This document shows positions 23,895-33,412 of a DNA stretch of 64,000 nucleotides, in pieces. A model generated the notes under the pieces. The model had not been told where the DNA came from. It worked only from the letters and a program-made list of their open reading frames with translations, and ran no database searches. The stretch is taken from NCBI GenBank assembly GCA_000961595.1, contig LADO01000059.1:1-64000 (forward strand), in the 5' to 3' direction. Source of the DNA: Peptococcaceae bacterium BRH_c4b (GTDB lineage Bacteria > Bacillota > Desulfotomaculia > Desulfotomaculales > Desulfocucumaceae). The translations under genes and the position numbers were made by a program. The stretch's first letter is position 1; the number at the start of each line of letters is the position of its first letter.

Positions 23895-25877
23895 TTATAT
23901 GCTATATCCAGGTTTCTTTCTGTGACAGGTCAACAGACGCAGCAGCAGAGCAACTCCTAAAGCAGACACCATAGCTGCAAAAGCCAGGATTAATGGGGTA
24001 TGTTGACTGTTTCCACCTGTGATCAGCCTGGATAATTGATTTATCAGTCCCCCGGTAAAAAACGCTGTTAATACACTGCCCCCCCAGATCCAGAGAGCCT
24101 CACCTCTGGAACGTTCTTTGAAAATTACCATGATGGAAGCAATGCAGGGAACAAATAGGGTAATCACTACCAGCGCCACCACCGTCTGCAAATGACCAAG
24201 GGAAAGGCTGCTTAAACCTGCCGCACCGAAATCCCGCCTTACCAGTCCCATCACAAAGGCGGTGGCGGCCTCGGGGGGAAGCCCCAGCCAGGCCACGGTC
24301 AGCGGTGCAAGCAAGCGCTGAATGTATGACAGCATGCCGGTTAATTGAAGTGCGCTGACGATCAGTGCGCCTGCAGCGAAAAGAGGAGCAGCCTCTTTCA
24401 GAAAGGCATATGATTTGATGCCCGTTTTACGAATTATATTTAACGGTCTGGGCAGCCTTAGCGGTGGCAAATCGATCAACAGATGCGAAGACTCACCCGG
24501 CAACATAGCGTTCAAGGCTGTCCCTGACACCACCAGCACAGCGAAAATAACCGTAACGTAGAGCAATACGTATTCGGGTCCCAGACCGGACAGCATACCT
24601 GCTATAACACCCAGTTGGGCCGAACACGGAATAGTAAGCCCCAGGAGAAAAATGGCGATTTTTTTCTCCCTGTCGGAGGCCAGCAACCTGGTGGTAATGG
24701 TGGCCATGGTCACGCAGCCGAAGCCAAGGATGATTGGTATCACACCCCGTCCGTTTAGGCCGACTCCCGTAAGCAACCGGTCCACCAGAGTGGCTATCCT
24801 GGGCAGGTAGCCGGAATCCTCAAAAAGGGCCAGCATAAAATAAAACGCTACCACCAGGGGCAGCAGCAGCCCCAGTAGATAGGTAAAGGTCATGGTCAGC
24901 AGCCCGAATTCGCCGGCAAGTATTGTACCGGGCAGGGAATTCAGGGGCATTATGTACCCCACCAGACTCCGCACAGCCGGCTCGAATATCCCGAGCATAA
25001 TTTCGCCTTCAGTTATGCCAACCACGGTGCCGGCCACAAAAATCCCCACGAATTTGTACATAGCCCACAGGCTGAATGCCAGTATGGGTATTCCGGTTAC
25101 CGGCCTGATCATCCAGCGGCTCAGCCGGGAGGCAAATCCACTGCCAGCGTACGTTTCCCTGACAACACTACTACAGATATTATTTACATGCATTCTTCTT
25201 TTTCTGTAGATTATCTCCCGGCTGTCCCCGGGCGCCATACCCCAACGCCCTGCCACTACCGGGTCGCCCTCAAGAATTAACAACGCCTCGCCCTGCGGTA
25301 CCCCATGCTCCAGACTCAAAGGTTCCAGCATTACTTGCAGTTCCGGTGTTTTATTGCCCGGGCGGGCTTCTATAAGGGAGGCTGCCAGCCTGTCAAAGCC
25401 TTTTTTCTTAATCGCCACTGTAGGTATTACCGGCACACCAAGCATATCAGCCAGCGCCTCAACGTCAATTTCCATGCCCAGCTTACCAGCTTCATCAATC
25501 ATATTTAGAGCCAATATAACCGGTATCCCGGTGTCGATAAGCTGCTGGGTCAGGAAAAGATCCCTTTCCAGGTGAACCGCAGACACCACGTTAATAACCA
25601 GATCCGCACCCAGGATAATATCCCTGGCCACAGTCTCCTCGTCGTTAAATGATGAAATCCCATATACCCCAGGGGTATCAAAAACGCTATAGGCGCCGTA
25701 CCTGCCGCAGGAAATTTCCAGAGTGGTGCCGGGATAATTGGATACATCCACGTATATCCCGGTGAAATGGTTGAAAAATACCGATTTACCCGTATTCGGA
25801 TTGCCTGCCAGCACTATTTTCTTTCTGCCGGTGTTCATTTCTTCCTTGTAATCAGAGGTTTGATGGCAACCTGACAT
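23895..25877 (-). CDS. feoB: Ferrous iron transporter FeoB
   Basis: 660-residue membrane GTPase for Fe(II) uptake. G1 GNPNTGKS at 25-32, G3 DTPGVYG near 68, G4 NMIDEA, then about eight membrane helices with the conserved GFGCVTMAT and IPCSAQLGV segments of FeoB. An N-terminal Cys/His (SGCHQ) precedes the G domain. ATG 25877 with GGAGGAAAG upstream. Follows feoA after 126 bases that contain a repeat. Confidence 0.95.
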   Translation of the reverse strand: MSGCHQTSDYKEEMNTGRKKIVLAGNPNTGKSVFFNHFTGIYVDVSNYPGTTLEISCGRYGAYSVFDTPGVYGISSFNDEETVARDIILGADLVINVVSAVHLERDLFLTQQLIDTGIPVILALNMIDEAGKLGMEIDVEALADMLGVPVIPTVAIKKKGFDRLAASLIEARPGNKTPELQVMLEPLSLEHGVPQGEALLILEGDPVVAGRWGMAPGDSREIIYRKRRMHVNNICSSVVRETYAGSGFASRLSRWMIRPVTGIPILAFSLWAMYKFVGIFVAGTVVGITEGEIMLGIFEPAVRSLVGYIMPLNSLPGTILAGEFGLLTMTFTYLLGLLLPLVVAFYFMLALFEDSGYLPRIATLVDRLLTGVGLNGRGVIPIILGFGCVTMATITTRLLASDREKKIAIFLLGLTIPCSAQLGVIAGMLSGLGPEYVLLYVTVIFAVLVVSGTALNAMLPGESSHLLIDLPPLRLPRPLNIIRKTGIKSYAFLKEAAPLFAAGALIVSALQLTGMLSYIQRLLAPLTVAWLGLPPEAATAFVMGLVRRDFGAAGLSSLSLGHLQTVVALVVITLFVPCIASIMVIFKERSRGEALWIWGGSVLTAFFTGGLINQLSRLITGGNSQHTPLILAFAAMVSALGVALLLRLLTCHRKKPGYSI

Positions 25878-25923
25878 TGTACTTTCCTCCAGAAACTTTT
25901 ATTTAAATCAGGTATTCAGAATT

Positions 25924-25999
25924 CAGTAGTCAGAATTATGAATACTTCGAGACGATAAACCGTTCTCTCATGCTGACTACTGACTACTGACTACTGACT
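25924..25999. repeat. CTGACTA tandem/inverted repeat between feoA and feoB
   Basis: CAGTAGTCAG near 25924 is mirrored by GACTACT repeated three times at about 25974-25998. It looks like a small inserted repeat and lengthens the feoA-feoB gap; a folded RNA here could affect feoB expression. Confidence 0.6.
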
Positions 26000-26003
26000 G
26001 ATA

Positions 26004-26222
26004 TCAGATTTCTTCAACTGCTATTTTTTTGGCCAGCGCTCTGCCAATGGCAATTTCCTGCCTCTTTTTTCTTATTACTACCGGTCCGGCCGGAACAATT
26101 TCACAGCAGTTTACAGTCTCACCTTCACATATACCGAGTCTAATACACTGATCCCTGACCTGCTCTGAAGGCATTGATATAATTCTACAGAGACAGCCTC
26201 TTTTAACCCTGTCCAAAGTCAT
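26004..26222 (-). CDS. feoA: FeoA, iron transport accessory SH3-like protein
   Basis: 72 residues with the FeoA SH3-like fold pattern (CRIISMPSEQVRDQCIRLGICEGETVNC ... IAIGRALAKKI). Works with FeoB at the membrane. ATG 26222 with GGAGGGG upstream. Directly downstream of two Fur boxes. Confidence 0.92.
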   Translation of the reverse strand: MTLDRVKRGCLCRIISMPSEQVRDQCIRLGICEGETVNCCEIVPAGPVVIRKKRQEIAIGRALAKKIAVEEI

Positions 26223-26242
26223 AATGGCACCCCTCCTTCGTA

Positions 26243-26304
26243 AATGATATTCATTATCATTGAGTAGTTAAAAAAATATAGCAGTGCATTGATAATGATT
26301 ATCA
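26243..26304. promoter_or_regulatory. Two Fur boxes upstream of feoA
   Basis: AATGATATTCATTATCATT (26243-26261) is a 7-5-7 inverted repeat. TGATAATGATTATCA (26290-26304) is the perfect 7-1-7 Fur core. Both lie 20-80 bases before the feoA start, so iron-repressed transcription of feoAB is strongly indicated. Box 1 is close enough to block the promoter. Confidence 0.88.
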
Positions 26305-26366
26305 CTACCATAATACCCTCCAAAATGCTTTTAGTCAATAGCAAATTTTTTCTGTTAAAAAGGCAT

Positions 26367-26386
26367 AAGGCGGATTACTCCGCCTT
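26367..26386 (-). terminator. Terminator of the Cys-rich small gene
   Basis: AAGGCGGA, loop, TCCGCCTT: an 8-bp stem, followed on the minus strand by ATGCCTTTTTAAC. It separates the small gene at 26440 from the Fur-controlled promoter. Confidence 0.7.
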
Positions 26387-26439
26387 AATTTACTTGATTT
26401 AGTAAATATTTTTTGCCTTAAACGCACAATGCCAAATGT

Positions 26440-26604
26440 TTATTTCGGACATTCCTCCGGGCTGCCTTCAACCGCGCAATCACTTGCCGAACTGGCGGAA
26501 GAAGCGCAGGAACTATCGGAAGAACTGCTGACAGAGTCGGTCAGGGTGGTGGATTCTTTACCGCAACCCGGGCCGGACTTGGTAGATTTACAATCCTGTG
26601 TCAA
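26440..26604 (-). CDS. Ser/Cys-rich 54-residue protein
   Basis: TTG 26604 has a perfect AGGAGGTGAT ribosome binding site. The product reads MTQDCKSTKSGPGCGKESTT, continues with a Ser-rich stretch (SVSSSSDSSCASSASSASDC) and ends AVEGSPEECPK: five cysteines in a Ser/Gly-rich, helix-poor chain. No family recognised. Metal binding is plausible. It has its own terminator, so it is not part of the feo transcript. Confidence 0.6.
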   Translation of the reverse strand: MTQDCKSTKSGPGCGKESTTLTDSVSSSSDSSCASSASSASDCAVEGSPEECPK

Positions 26605-26681
26605 AACAATCACCTCCTCGTTCAGTATCTTTCCCCGCTGAAAGATATAAAATCCCTGGCCGAGGTGACTATTTTTTCCAG

Positions 26682-27062
26682 CTACTCTATGTCCAGCAAT
26701 TTGAGCAACCTGTCCGCTGCCACCCTAGTGTTATGCAGTAGTTTGTCAATATCCTCTTTTTTGGCCTCATGAATATGCATGCCCACCGCCACACTCACCG
26801 GCTGGCCTGTGACTTTGGCCAGCAATTCCGCCACCGGCCTGGCAGCCTCGTCGTCTTTGTGTCCGGGCAGAGGCAGCACAGAGGTGGTACAACTGGTTAC
26901 GGAGGGGTCGGCAAGTCCTGGCCTGGGCAGGCTCACCACTACCGCTCCCAGGTGAGGCTTTTCGCCGCCCAAAATATTAACCAGTATACCGTCGCCGGTT
27001 GCTACTGCCCAAAGAAAAACCTTGTGTTTTCCCTCGCCTTCCTCAATATAAAAGTTTTTCAT
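26682..27062 (-). CDS. LpdD-like (prenylated-flavin chaperone-like) protein
   Basis: 126 residues, probably the LpdD-like family (chaperone domain linked to prenyl-FMN decarboxylases). The hallmark would be ILGGEKPHLGAVVVSLP and the SCTTSVLPLPGHKDDEAARPVAELLA segment. No UbiD/UbiX gene is nearby, so a link to decarboxylation is not supported here. ATG with GGGGGGAAG upstream. Confidence 0.55.
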   Translation of the reverse strand: MKNFYIEEGEGKHKVFLWAVATGDGILVNILGGEKPHLGAVVVSLPRPGLADPSVTSCTTSVLPLPGHKDDEAARPVAELLAKVTGQPVSVAVGMHIHEAKKEDIDKLLHNTRVAADRLLKLLDIE

Positions 27063-27110
27063 ACTTCCCCCCGCTGCCTAATCCGGCCTCACAATATTTT
27101 TACAAGTTCT

Positions 27111-28265
27111 TTACCGCCTTATAGCCATATTCCCTGATGTAAAGCCCTTCAGCTGCGGCCTTTCGGGAAGTCCCTTGTACTGAGCCAAAACTTTAAATAT
27201 ATTACCCATGCCCTCAGGCATGATTATTTTCTTCACCGCCATGGTTTCTTTCATGGCCTTTAGATCAAAGGAATAATTGTTCCGGCCGCCGATCATTTCA
27301 ATTATGCCCAGGTTAATTAAAAAGTTCATCTGATTGTTAAATCCAGCCTGCTCAAGCCCGAACCTTTCCCCCCATAGTCGCAGCGCTGAAAAGTTTACGT
27401 GAGCGGTAATGTCGCAGCAACCAGGCCGCTCCAGCGGGCTATCCAGCAGTCTGTGCTGGCTGTAGCAGCGCAGGGTGCCCCGGGGCCGCATGGGATTATA
27501 TAAATCCACCGTTGCGCCGCCATAGTCTATGGTTAGCAAAAATCCCCTGGACATATTTACGGCTACTTCTTGCAGCCATCCTTCCGCAGCCAGATTGATC
27601 TCTGCCGTCTGGCCCTCTTCCAGGGTGATCTCAAATAAATCATTATAATTTATCAACTCCCGGCTGGACAGAGGGCCTTCTTCCTCAATCAGCCCACTGG
27701 CAACGGGCTTTATATATAGCTCTTTCAGCTCTCCCCCGGTTTTTCTTATGCGGTGCACGGGAAAGGCATCCACCAACTCATTGGAAAAAACGCAGCCTGT
27801 TATACCGCCGGCGGGATTTATTTCTTCCAGCCGGGACACCCAGGCCACTTTGCCGGCCAGGCTAGTCTCGCTTTCCAGTTTTTTTTGCTGCAGTTCTCTC
27901 ATGGCAGGGCTTATCTCAATTATGTAATATTTTAGGCCTTCATAGGCATCCTGATGGTAATCCCGCAGGCGGGTCAGCACATCTACAGCCAGCTTTCCCT
28001 TGCCGGCACCGTATTCCACCATATGCCATTGCGGCGGGCTGCCCAGTAAGGCCCACATCTGGGCGAACTGCCCGGCCAGAGCGTAGCCGAACAGAGGGGT
28101 TACATCGGAACTGGTGTAGAAGTCACCCTCTATCCCAATTTTATTGTCCCCCCGCATGTAGTATCCGGCCTGCGGGTGATATAAAGCCAGATTCATGAAT
28201 TCCTTAAAGGTAACGAAGCCACTTCCGGCCACCTCTGTAAGAATAATTTTTTCAGGACTTTCCAC
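27111..28265 (-). CDS. NDUFAF7/MidA-type SAM-dependent methyltransferase
   Basis: 384 residues. N-terminal FVTFKEFMNLALYHPQAGYYM and GDFYTSSDVTPLFGYALAGQ are signature segments of the family. SAM-binding VEYGAGKGKLAVDVL follows, then CVFSNELVDAFPVHRI. In mitochondria the family methylates a complex I subunit; the bacterial substrate is not established. GTG 28265 with GGGAGTG upstream. 48 bases upstream of the previous gene on the same strand. Confidence 0.85.
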   Translation of the reverse strand: MESPEKIILTEVAGSGFVTFKEFMNLALYHPQAGYYMRGDNKIGIEGDFYTSSDVTPLFGYALAGQFAQMWALLGSPPQWHMVEYGAGKGKLAVDVLTRLRDYHQDAYEGLKYYIIEISPAMRELQQKKLESETSLAGKVAWVSRLEEINPAGGITGCVFSNELVDAFPVHRIRKTGGELKELYIKPVASGLIEEEGPLSSRELINYNDLFEITLEEGQTAEINLAAEGWLQEVAVNMSRGFLLTIDYGGATVDLYNPMRPRGTLRCYSQHRLLDSPLERPGCCDITAHVNFSALRLWGERFGLEQAGFNNQMNFLINLGIIEMIGGRNNYSFDLKAMKETMAVKKIIMPEGMGNIFKVLAQYKGLPERPQLKGFTSGNMAIRR

Positions 28266-28449
28266 GGATTTGGATCACTCCCTCTCAATTATTTTGCAGT
28301 TGACAATATATGAATAATTTTTTTATCAATTTTTCAATTTCCAGAAGGGATATACATAATCATTGCAGAAATGAAAAACAACAATTTTGCCTTTTGTATA
28401 CAATATAACGATCTTTTTTATTACAAATTCAGACATGAGGAGGAAAATT

Positions 28450-28890
28450 ATGTTTCCGCAACCAGTATCCCGGGGCAGAACTCTAATCGGGCGACTGCCC
28501 AAAGGCAGCGATCTTATGGCAGAGATAAACCGGCTATGCCATGAAGAGAACATTCGCCTTGGCAAGGTGCAGGCCATAGGCGCGGTTAGTAAGGCCATGG
28601 TTGGATTTTTCCTGCAGGAAAGCAGGGAGTATTTTTCCCTGGAGTTTGACTATTACCTTGAAATTATTAGTTTACAGGGAAATATCTCCATCAAAGATGG
28701 CGTTCCTTTCACTCACGCCCACATAGCCCTTATGAACAACGAGGGGAAAATGATTGGCGGCCATTTGATAGAAGGCACCGAGGTTTTCTCCTGCGAGTAT
28801 ATAATCAATGAGTATATGCCTGAAGAGGATAAAACATTCCACCGCGTTTTAGATGAAGAAACCGGTCTTTTCATGTGGCCCTTGAAATAA
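28450..28890 (+). CDS. PPC (DUF296) domain protein
   Basis: 146 residues from ATG 28450 (GAGGAGG upstream). Single plants-and-prokaryotes-conserved domain: GRLPKGSDLMAEINRLCHEE near the N-terminus and THAHIALMNNEGKMIGGHL, with the metal-ligand His pair (HAH) and GHL typical of the fold. DNA-binding or lyase-like role uncertain. Confidence 0.82.
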   Translation: MFPQPVSRGRTLIGRLPKGSDLMAEINRLCHEENIRLGKVQAIGAVSKAMVGFFLQESREYFSLEFDYYLEIISLQGNISIKDGVPFTHAHIALMNNEGKMIGGHLIEGTEVFSCEYIINEYMPEEDKTFHRVLDEETGLFMWPLK

Positions 28891-28921
28891 AGAGAACGTT
28901 GTTATCTAAAGCTCAAAGTCT

Positions 28922-29156
28922 GAGGCCGTTCAAAAACAAGCATGGCGCGAAAGGCGAAGCCGGACAGCACGGAGCGTACGGTTGGTCAAAGGTCAGGGGA
29001 CACACCTCCTTCGGAGGAATGTCCCCAATTATTACTGGTCGGCGAGCATTCGTTGGGGACATTCCTTCGAGTAATTTGTTAAGAGGTTAGAATTAAGGCA
29101 ACACAGAAGGTGTGTCCCCTTACCTTAAACGCCAGGCGCAGTTTTTCAACGGCCTC
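28922..29156. repeat. Palindromic MITE-like element, copy 1 (interrupted)
   Basis: Starts GAGGCCGTTCAAAAACAAGC and ends GTTTTTCAACGGCCTC, the two ends being inverted repeats (15 of 16). The same element, uninterrupted, is at 32601-32720 in the same orientation. Here the middle is replaced by a second, GGGGACACAC-type repeat. The right end abuts the selB stop codon. Confidence 0.88.
28996..29119. repeat. GGGGACACAC repeat pair nested in MITE copy 1
   Basis: GGGGACACACCTCCTTCGGA followed by GGAATGTCCCC is a hairpin. About 75 bases on come a shorter GGGGACATTCC and, inverted, GGTGTGTCCCC. The pair is arranged like a REPIN. Related units are at 44073-44149. Confidence 0.75.
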
Positions 29157-31067
29157 CTAGAGTGCGCGGCCGGGCAACCTTATATCACCTACTCTTCTGG
29201 TAACCTTCTCCCGGTCAAAAAATTCCAACAGGGGAAGGGCGTATTTTCTGGAAGTGCCCAGCAAATCCCTGGCCTCACCCACGGTAATTTGGCCTTTCTC
29301 CGCTAAAAAAAGCTGCATTTTTTCCCTGGCCTCACGCAGGGCGTCCGGATGAAAATAAAGTTCGTCGGCCACCTTCACCAGTGCCCCCCGGCGCAAAAAG
29401 TATTGCAGAATTTCCTGGTCCTGTCCCTTGGGCAGGGCCGTTTTACTTATCGCCTCAGCCCAGGCAGGCGGCTGGCAACCGTTAGCCTGGTATATTTTTT
29501 CAATGGCCTGCACAGCTTTACCGTAGGTATCCCCGGGTTCAGCCTTAAAGCCCGGCAGGGCAATGGAATTAACTCCTGCAACTATTTTCCCGTCATTCTC
29601 CATGATTTGCAGAAGAGCGTGAAATTGCTTCTGCCCCAGATTCGGAAACTTTCTCGAGCGCAACTCCTCCCTGTGAAAGCCTTCCCGCAGGGGATAATGC
29701 CCGTGATAAGCATTAACCAGCGCCGTTACTTCCCCGGTCCATTTCCCATAGGCAACAGAGGAAGCATAATATTTAACACCTTCGAAGACAGTTTGCACCA
29801 CTGTTCCGGAAGCCTCCAGCCCATCCAGGGCGTCTGCGGCTTCCTCCCTGGACAGCCCCGAAATATCCGCCAGTTCTCCGGCAGTCATCATACCCGGCTT
29901 ACTGTTAAGATACTGCCCCACCACTTCAGCGGGAGTACCCTTCTCCCTGGTGACCAGAGCGTTAATTACATCTTCCTTCATTCTTTTATGCTTTTTGGGA
30001 ACCGGTTCTATTATTCTGCCTCCGCCAATGGTTAGCATGGGAGAGTATGAGCGGATGACAAATTTGTCACCCCTGCCCGCTGCGGCATTTTCTTCAAGCT
30101 CCAGTTGGGCATATGCCTCCCCCCCGGACTCCAACTCCTCCCTGTCCAATAGCACCACACGTCCGAGTATTTCCGCTGTACCCAGATAAATTCTTACCCT
30201 GGCCCTGTTTTTTAATTCCTTGGCGTTTTTCAATAGGGAAAGCTTAACATCCATCCGCCGGGAGGGGCTGAGGCTGCCCGGCGAGGCCAGCAAACTGCCC
30301 CTGGGCACCTGCTGCACCTCCATGCCGGAAAGATTCACAGCCACCCTTTGCCCGGCCACGGCAGTTTCGACTTTACCACCGTGAACCTGTAAAGAGCGTA
30401 CCCTGGCCGTCAAGCGCCGGGGCAGGATATCCACATTTTCACCGACGCAGATTTGGCCTGATACCAAAGTACCCGTCACCACTGTGCCGAAGCCCGTAAT
30501 GGTAAAAACCCTGTCTACAGGAAGTCTCATGGCGCCGGATGCAGGTTTTTCAATCAGGTCGCCAGCCACCCGTGCCAATGTCTCTTTAAGTTCTTGCAAT
30601 CCCTGGCCAGTTACTGCAGAAACTTCCACCAGCGGAACGCCGGCCAGAAATGTGTCCTTTAAATAATCCTTTAATTCTTCCCGTACCAGTTCCAGCCATT
30701 CTTCATCAACCATATCTACTTTGGTCAGCACTACTATGCCCCGTTCGACCTGCAAGAGCTGGACGATATCCAGGTGCTCCCTGGTCTGGGGCATTACACC
30801 CTCGTCGGCGGCAACCACCAGCATGACCATGTCTATGCCGCCCACACCGGCAAGCATATTTTTGATAAACCTTTCATGTCCGGGTACATCCACCAGTCCC
30901 GCCTTTTTGCCCCCGGGCAATGCCAGGTGGGCAAAACCAAGTTCAATGGATATGCCCCTCTCCTTTTCTTCCCTCAGGCGGTCTGTATCTATCCCTGTAA
31001 GGGCTTTCACCAGAGTGGTTTTGCCGTGGTCCACATGTCCTGCGGTTCCTATAATAATGTGTTTCAA
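29157..31067 (-). CDS. selB: Selenocysteine-specific elongation factor
   Basis: 636 residues. EF-Tu-like G domain (GHVDHGKTT at 10-18; [12 protein letters not shown]), domains 2-3, then C-terminal winged helices that bind the SECIS hairpin ([41 protein letters not shown]). Delivers Sec-tRNA to UGA codons. TTG 31067 overlaps the selA stop by 4 bases (TTGA), so translation is coupled. Confidence 0.95.
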   Translation of the reverse strand: MKHIIIGTAGHVDHGKTTLVKALTGIDTDRLREEKERGISIELGFAHLALPGGKKAGLVDVPGHERFIKNMLAGVGGIDMVMLVVAADEGVMPQTREHLDIVQLLQVERGIVVLTKVDMVDEEWLELVREELKDYLKDTFLAGVPLVEVSAVTGQGLQELKETLARVAGDLIEKPASGAMRLPVDRVFTITGFGTVVTGTLVSGQICVGENVDILPRRLTARVRSLQVHGGKVETAVAGQRVAVNLSGMEVQQVPRGSLLASPGSLSPSRRMDVKLSLLKNAKELKNRARVRIYLGTAEILGRVVLLDREELESGGEAYAQLELEENAAAGRGDKFVIRSYSPMLTIGGGRIIEPVPKKHKRMKEDVINALVTREKGTPAEVVGQYLNSKPGMMTAGELADISGLSREEAADALDGLEASGTVVQTVFEGVKYYASSVAYGKWTGEVTALVNAYHGHYPLREGFHREELRSRKFPNLGQKQFHALLQIMENDGKIVAGVNSIALPGFKAEPGDTYGKAVQAIEKIYQANGCQPPAWAEAISKTALPKGQDQEILQYFLRRGALVKVADELYFHPDALREAREKMQLFLAEKGQITVGEARDLLGTSRKYALPLLEFFDREKVTRRVGDIRLPGRAL

Positions 31068-32500
31068 AACCGGTCCCCCCTGCTGTCCAGGGCTGCTGCA
31101 ATAGCCCCTGCCAGTATCATATCCTCACCCTTTTGTATAGTTCGCACGTCAATTAGTAACCTGTCTTCCTGCAGCCTGCCGATTACCGCCGGATCACCCT
31201 TTCTCAGCCGGGAGGCTAATTCGGAAACCGATATTGTCAGGGGATTTATAGCCACTATCCCGCCAGGCAGTTCCGCCGTGGGCATAGCCCCACCTCCCAC
31301 CGCGGAAGTCCCGGCTTCCAGTGTAATGACAGCCTTTTCACGGGAAGCTTCCTGGAGCAGGATAAGCAGTTCCCCAGCCCTTTTCATTAAATCATTGGCT
31401 TCTGCGCTCAGCATGCGCAAAGTGGGAACATTCCTCACGGCTGCCTCCGGATCAAGATACTCCCTGAGGGTGGCTTCCAGTGCCGCAATGGTCATTTTGT
31501 CTATACGCACAGCCCTGGTGAGTGGGTTTTTCTTCATTTCATCTATAAACTCTCTACGACCCACGATAATACCGGCCTGGGGCCCACCCAGCAGCTTATC
31601 GCCAGAAAAAGTGACCACATCGGCCCCGGCAGCCAACACCTGCTGTACGGTGGGCTCCGGCGGCAGCCCAAAACGGGCCATATCCACCAAAAACCCACTG
31701 CCCAGGTCGCTCATAACTGGCAAGCCTTTTTCCCGGCCAATCTCCACCATTTCTTCCACAGTGGTTTCCCGGGTAAAGCCCACAATCCTGTAATTGCTCA
31801 TATGGACATGAAGCAGCAGGGCAGTATTTTCGGTAATGGCCCTGCGGTAGTCATCGGGATGTGTTTTGTTGGTGGCTCCGACCTCCACAAGGATGGCCCC
31901 ACTCTGGGCCATGACCTCGGGAATTCTGAAGGAGCCTCCTATTTCCACCAACTGCCCCCGGGAAACAATCACTTCCCGGCTCCGAGCCAGGGAACTCAGG
32001 GCCAGCAGCACCGCAGCCGCATTATTGTTCACCACCAGGCAGGATTCAGCACCGGTAAGGCTGCGCAAAAGTTCTTCCACCACGGCATAGCGGGAACCCC
32101 TTTTCCCGCTTGCCAGGTTCATTTCAATATTACAGTAGCCCGAAGCCGCCATATGCACCGCTTCGATGGCCCCGGCCGGCAGCACGGCCCGGCCCAGGTT
32201 GGTATGCAGAACCACCCCGGTGCCGTTAATTACCCGGCGCAGGTTGGGCCGCAAGCGAAGAGCCAGGGATTCCAAGACATCCCCGGCCATCTCCGCAATA
32301 TGACATGCCCTGGTTTTTTCGCCTGCCGTCCCATCATCAGCCAGCAGTTGATTTCTTACCCTTTCCAGGGCCTCCCGGATCGATGCGACTACCAGTTCCC
32401 TGGGATAGGCATCCAGCATATCTTTTATCTCATTTGACCTGAGCACCTCATCCACCGACGGCAGAGTCCGGAGCAGCTCAGCTTTTCTATCTTCAATCAT
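31064..32500 (-). CDS. selA: L-seryl-tRNA(Sec) selenium transferase
   Basis: 478-residue PLP enzyme that converts Ser-tRNA(Sec) to Sec-tRNA(Sec). [17 protein letters not shown] near residue 95 and the PLP-lysine segment [16 protein letters not shown] are clear. ATG with GGAGG upstream. Operon selA-selB; neither selD nor the tRNA-Sec gene is in the window. A client is: the UGA-containing gene at 5487-5825. Confidence 0.95.
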   Translation of the reverse strand: MIEDRKAELLRTLPSVDEVLRSNEIKDMLDAYPRELVVASIREALERVRNQLLADDGTAGEKTRACHIAEMAGDVLESLALRLRPNLRRVINGTGVVLHTNLGRAVLPAGAIEAVHMAASGYCNIEMNLASGKRGSRYAVVEELLRSLTGAESCLVVNNNAAAVLLALSSLARSREVIVSRGQLVEIGGSFRIPEVMAQSGAILVEVGATNKTHPDDYRRAITENTALLLHVHMSNYRIVGFTRETTVEEMVEIGREKGLPVMSDLGSGFLVDMARFGLPPEPTVQQVLAAGADVVTFSGDKLLGGPQAGIIVGRREFIDEMKKNPLTRAVRIDKMTIAALEATLREYLDPEAAVRNVPTLRMLSAEANDLMKRAGELLILLQEASREKAVITLEAGTSAVGGGAMPTAELPGGIVAINPLTISVSELASRLRKGDPAVIGRLQEDRLLIDVRTIQKGEDMILAGAIAAALDSRGDRF

Positions 32501-32600
32501 AATGCGCCTCCAACATGTCCTACCGGTTTTACAACATTATATGGCAGCTTTTTACTCAAATGCAAGCAGGATTGCCGGGTAGTCCGCCAATACTGCATCA

Positions 32601-32720
32601 GAGGCCGTTCAAAAACAAGCATGGCGCGAAAGGCGAAGCCGGACAGCGCGGACGTACTGGAAGTACGTGAGCACTGGACGGCGAGCCTGACAAAGCCAGG
32701 CGCAGTTTTTCAACGGCCTC
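32601..32720. repeat. Palindromic MITE-like element, copy 2 (complete)
   Basis: 120 bases from GAGGCCGTTCAAAAACAAGC to the inverted end GTTTTTCAACGGCCTC. Internal arms also pair (GGCGCGAAAGGCGAAGCC with GGCGAGCCTGACAAAGCC), and there is a small palindrome ACGTACTGGAAGTACGT. No coding capacity; presumably moved in trans. Confidence 0.88.
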
Positions 32721-32775
32721 CTTGGTTGGCGATTTTTTTTCGCTGTGTTAGTATTATATAGTTGAGGTGAAACCT

Positions 32776-33369
32776 TTGGATTTAAAAGAAACGGCCCAGT
32801 ATATCATCGCTACCTATAAATACCCGGGGATTTATTTTCTTTTTATCATCGATACCATGGGAGTATTTCTGCCCTCCAAAACCATTCTTACCATTTGCGG
32901 CTTACTTGTGCAAAAAGGGCAGCTAGCCCTGCTGCCGCTATTTTTTTCCACCCTGGGAGGCAGCCTGACGGGGTTCTGCGCCAGCTATGTTATAGGTCTG
33001 AAAGCGGGTAAGCCTGTTTTGACCAGGTACGGCAAATACATTGCCCTCACACCGGACAGATATGAAAAGGCAGTGGCCTGGTTTTGCAGATACGGCCCTG
33101 CCTTCATATTAGCAGCTTATTTTACCCCCGGACTGAGGCATATCACACCCTATCTGGCTGGCATAACCAAAATGCCCTTCAGCAGAGTGATTTTTTACGC
33201 CTTCACCGGGGCCTCCCTGTGGATACTGACATTTGTCAGTCTGGGCAGGCTGTTGGGTAACATTGATATTACCCGTATTCTGCCGGAAGAGTATCTACCT
33301 GCCGCCGTATTGCTATTGCTGGCGGCCGCAGGGTTATATCTGGCAATAAAATATAAAAAGAAAAGATAA
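32776..33369 (+). CDS. DedA family membrane protein
   Basis: 197 residues from TTG 32776, 8 bases after GAGGTG; the GTG at 32767 overlaps the site. Several membrane segments with the DedA pattern (GGSLTGFCASYVIGLKAGKPVL; FTPGLRHITPYLAGITKMPFSRVIFYAFTGASLW), including the conserved F-x-R/PG-x-R region. Probably a flippase-type transporter (undecaprenyl phosphate or phospholipid). Confidence 0.87.
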   Translation: MDLKETAQYIIATYKYPGIYFLFIIDTMGVFLPSKTILTICGLLVQKGQLALLPLFFSTLGGSLTGFCASYVIGLKAGKPVLTRYGKYIALTPDRYEKAVAWFCRYGPAFILAAYFTPGLRHITPYLAGITKMPFSRVIFYAFTGASLWILTFVSLGRLLGNIDITRILPEEYLPAAVLLLLAAAGLYLAIKYKKKR

Positions 33370-33412
33370 ATGTTATAAAGCTAGGTTATGCCAAAACAAT
33401 AACAGCATCTAC

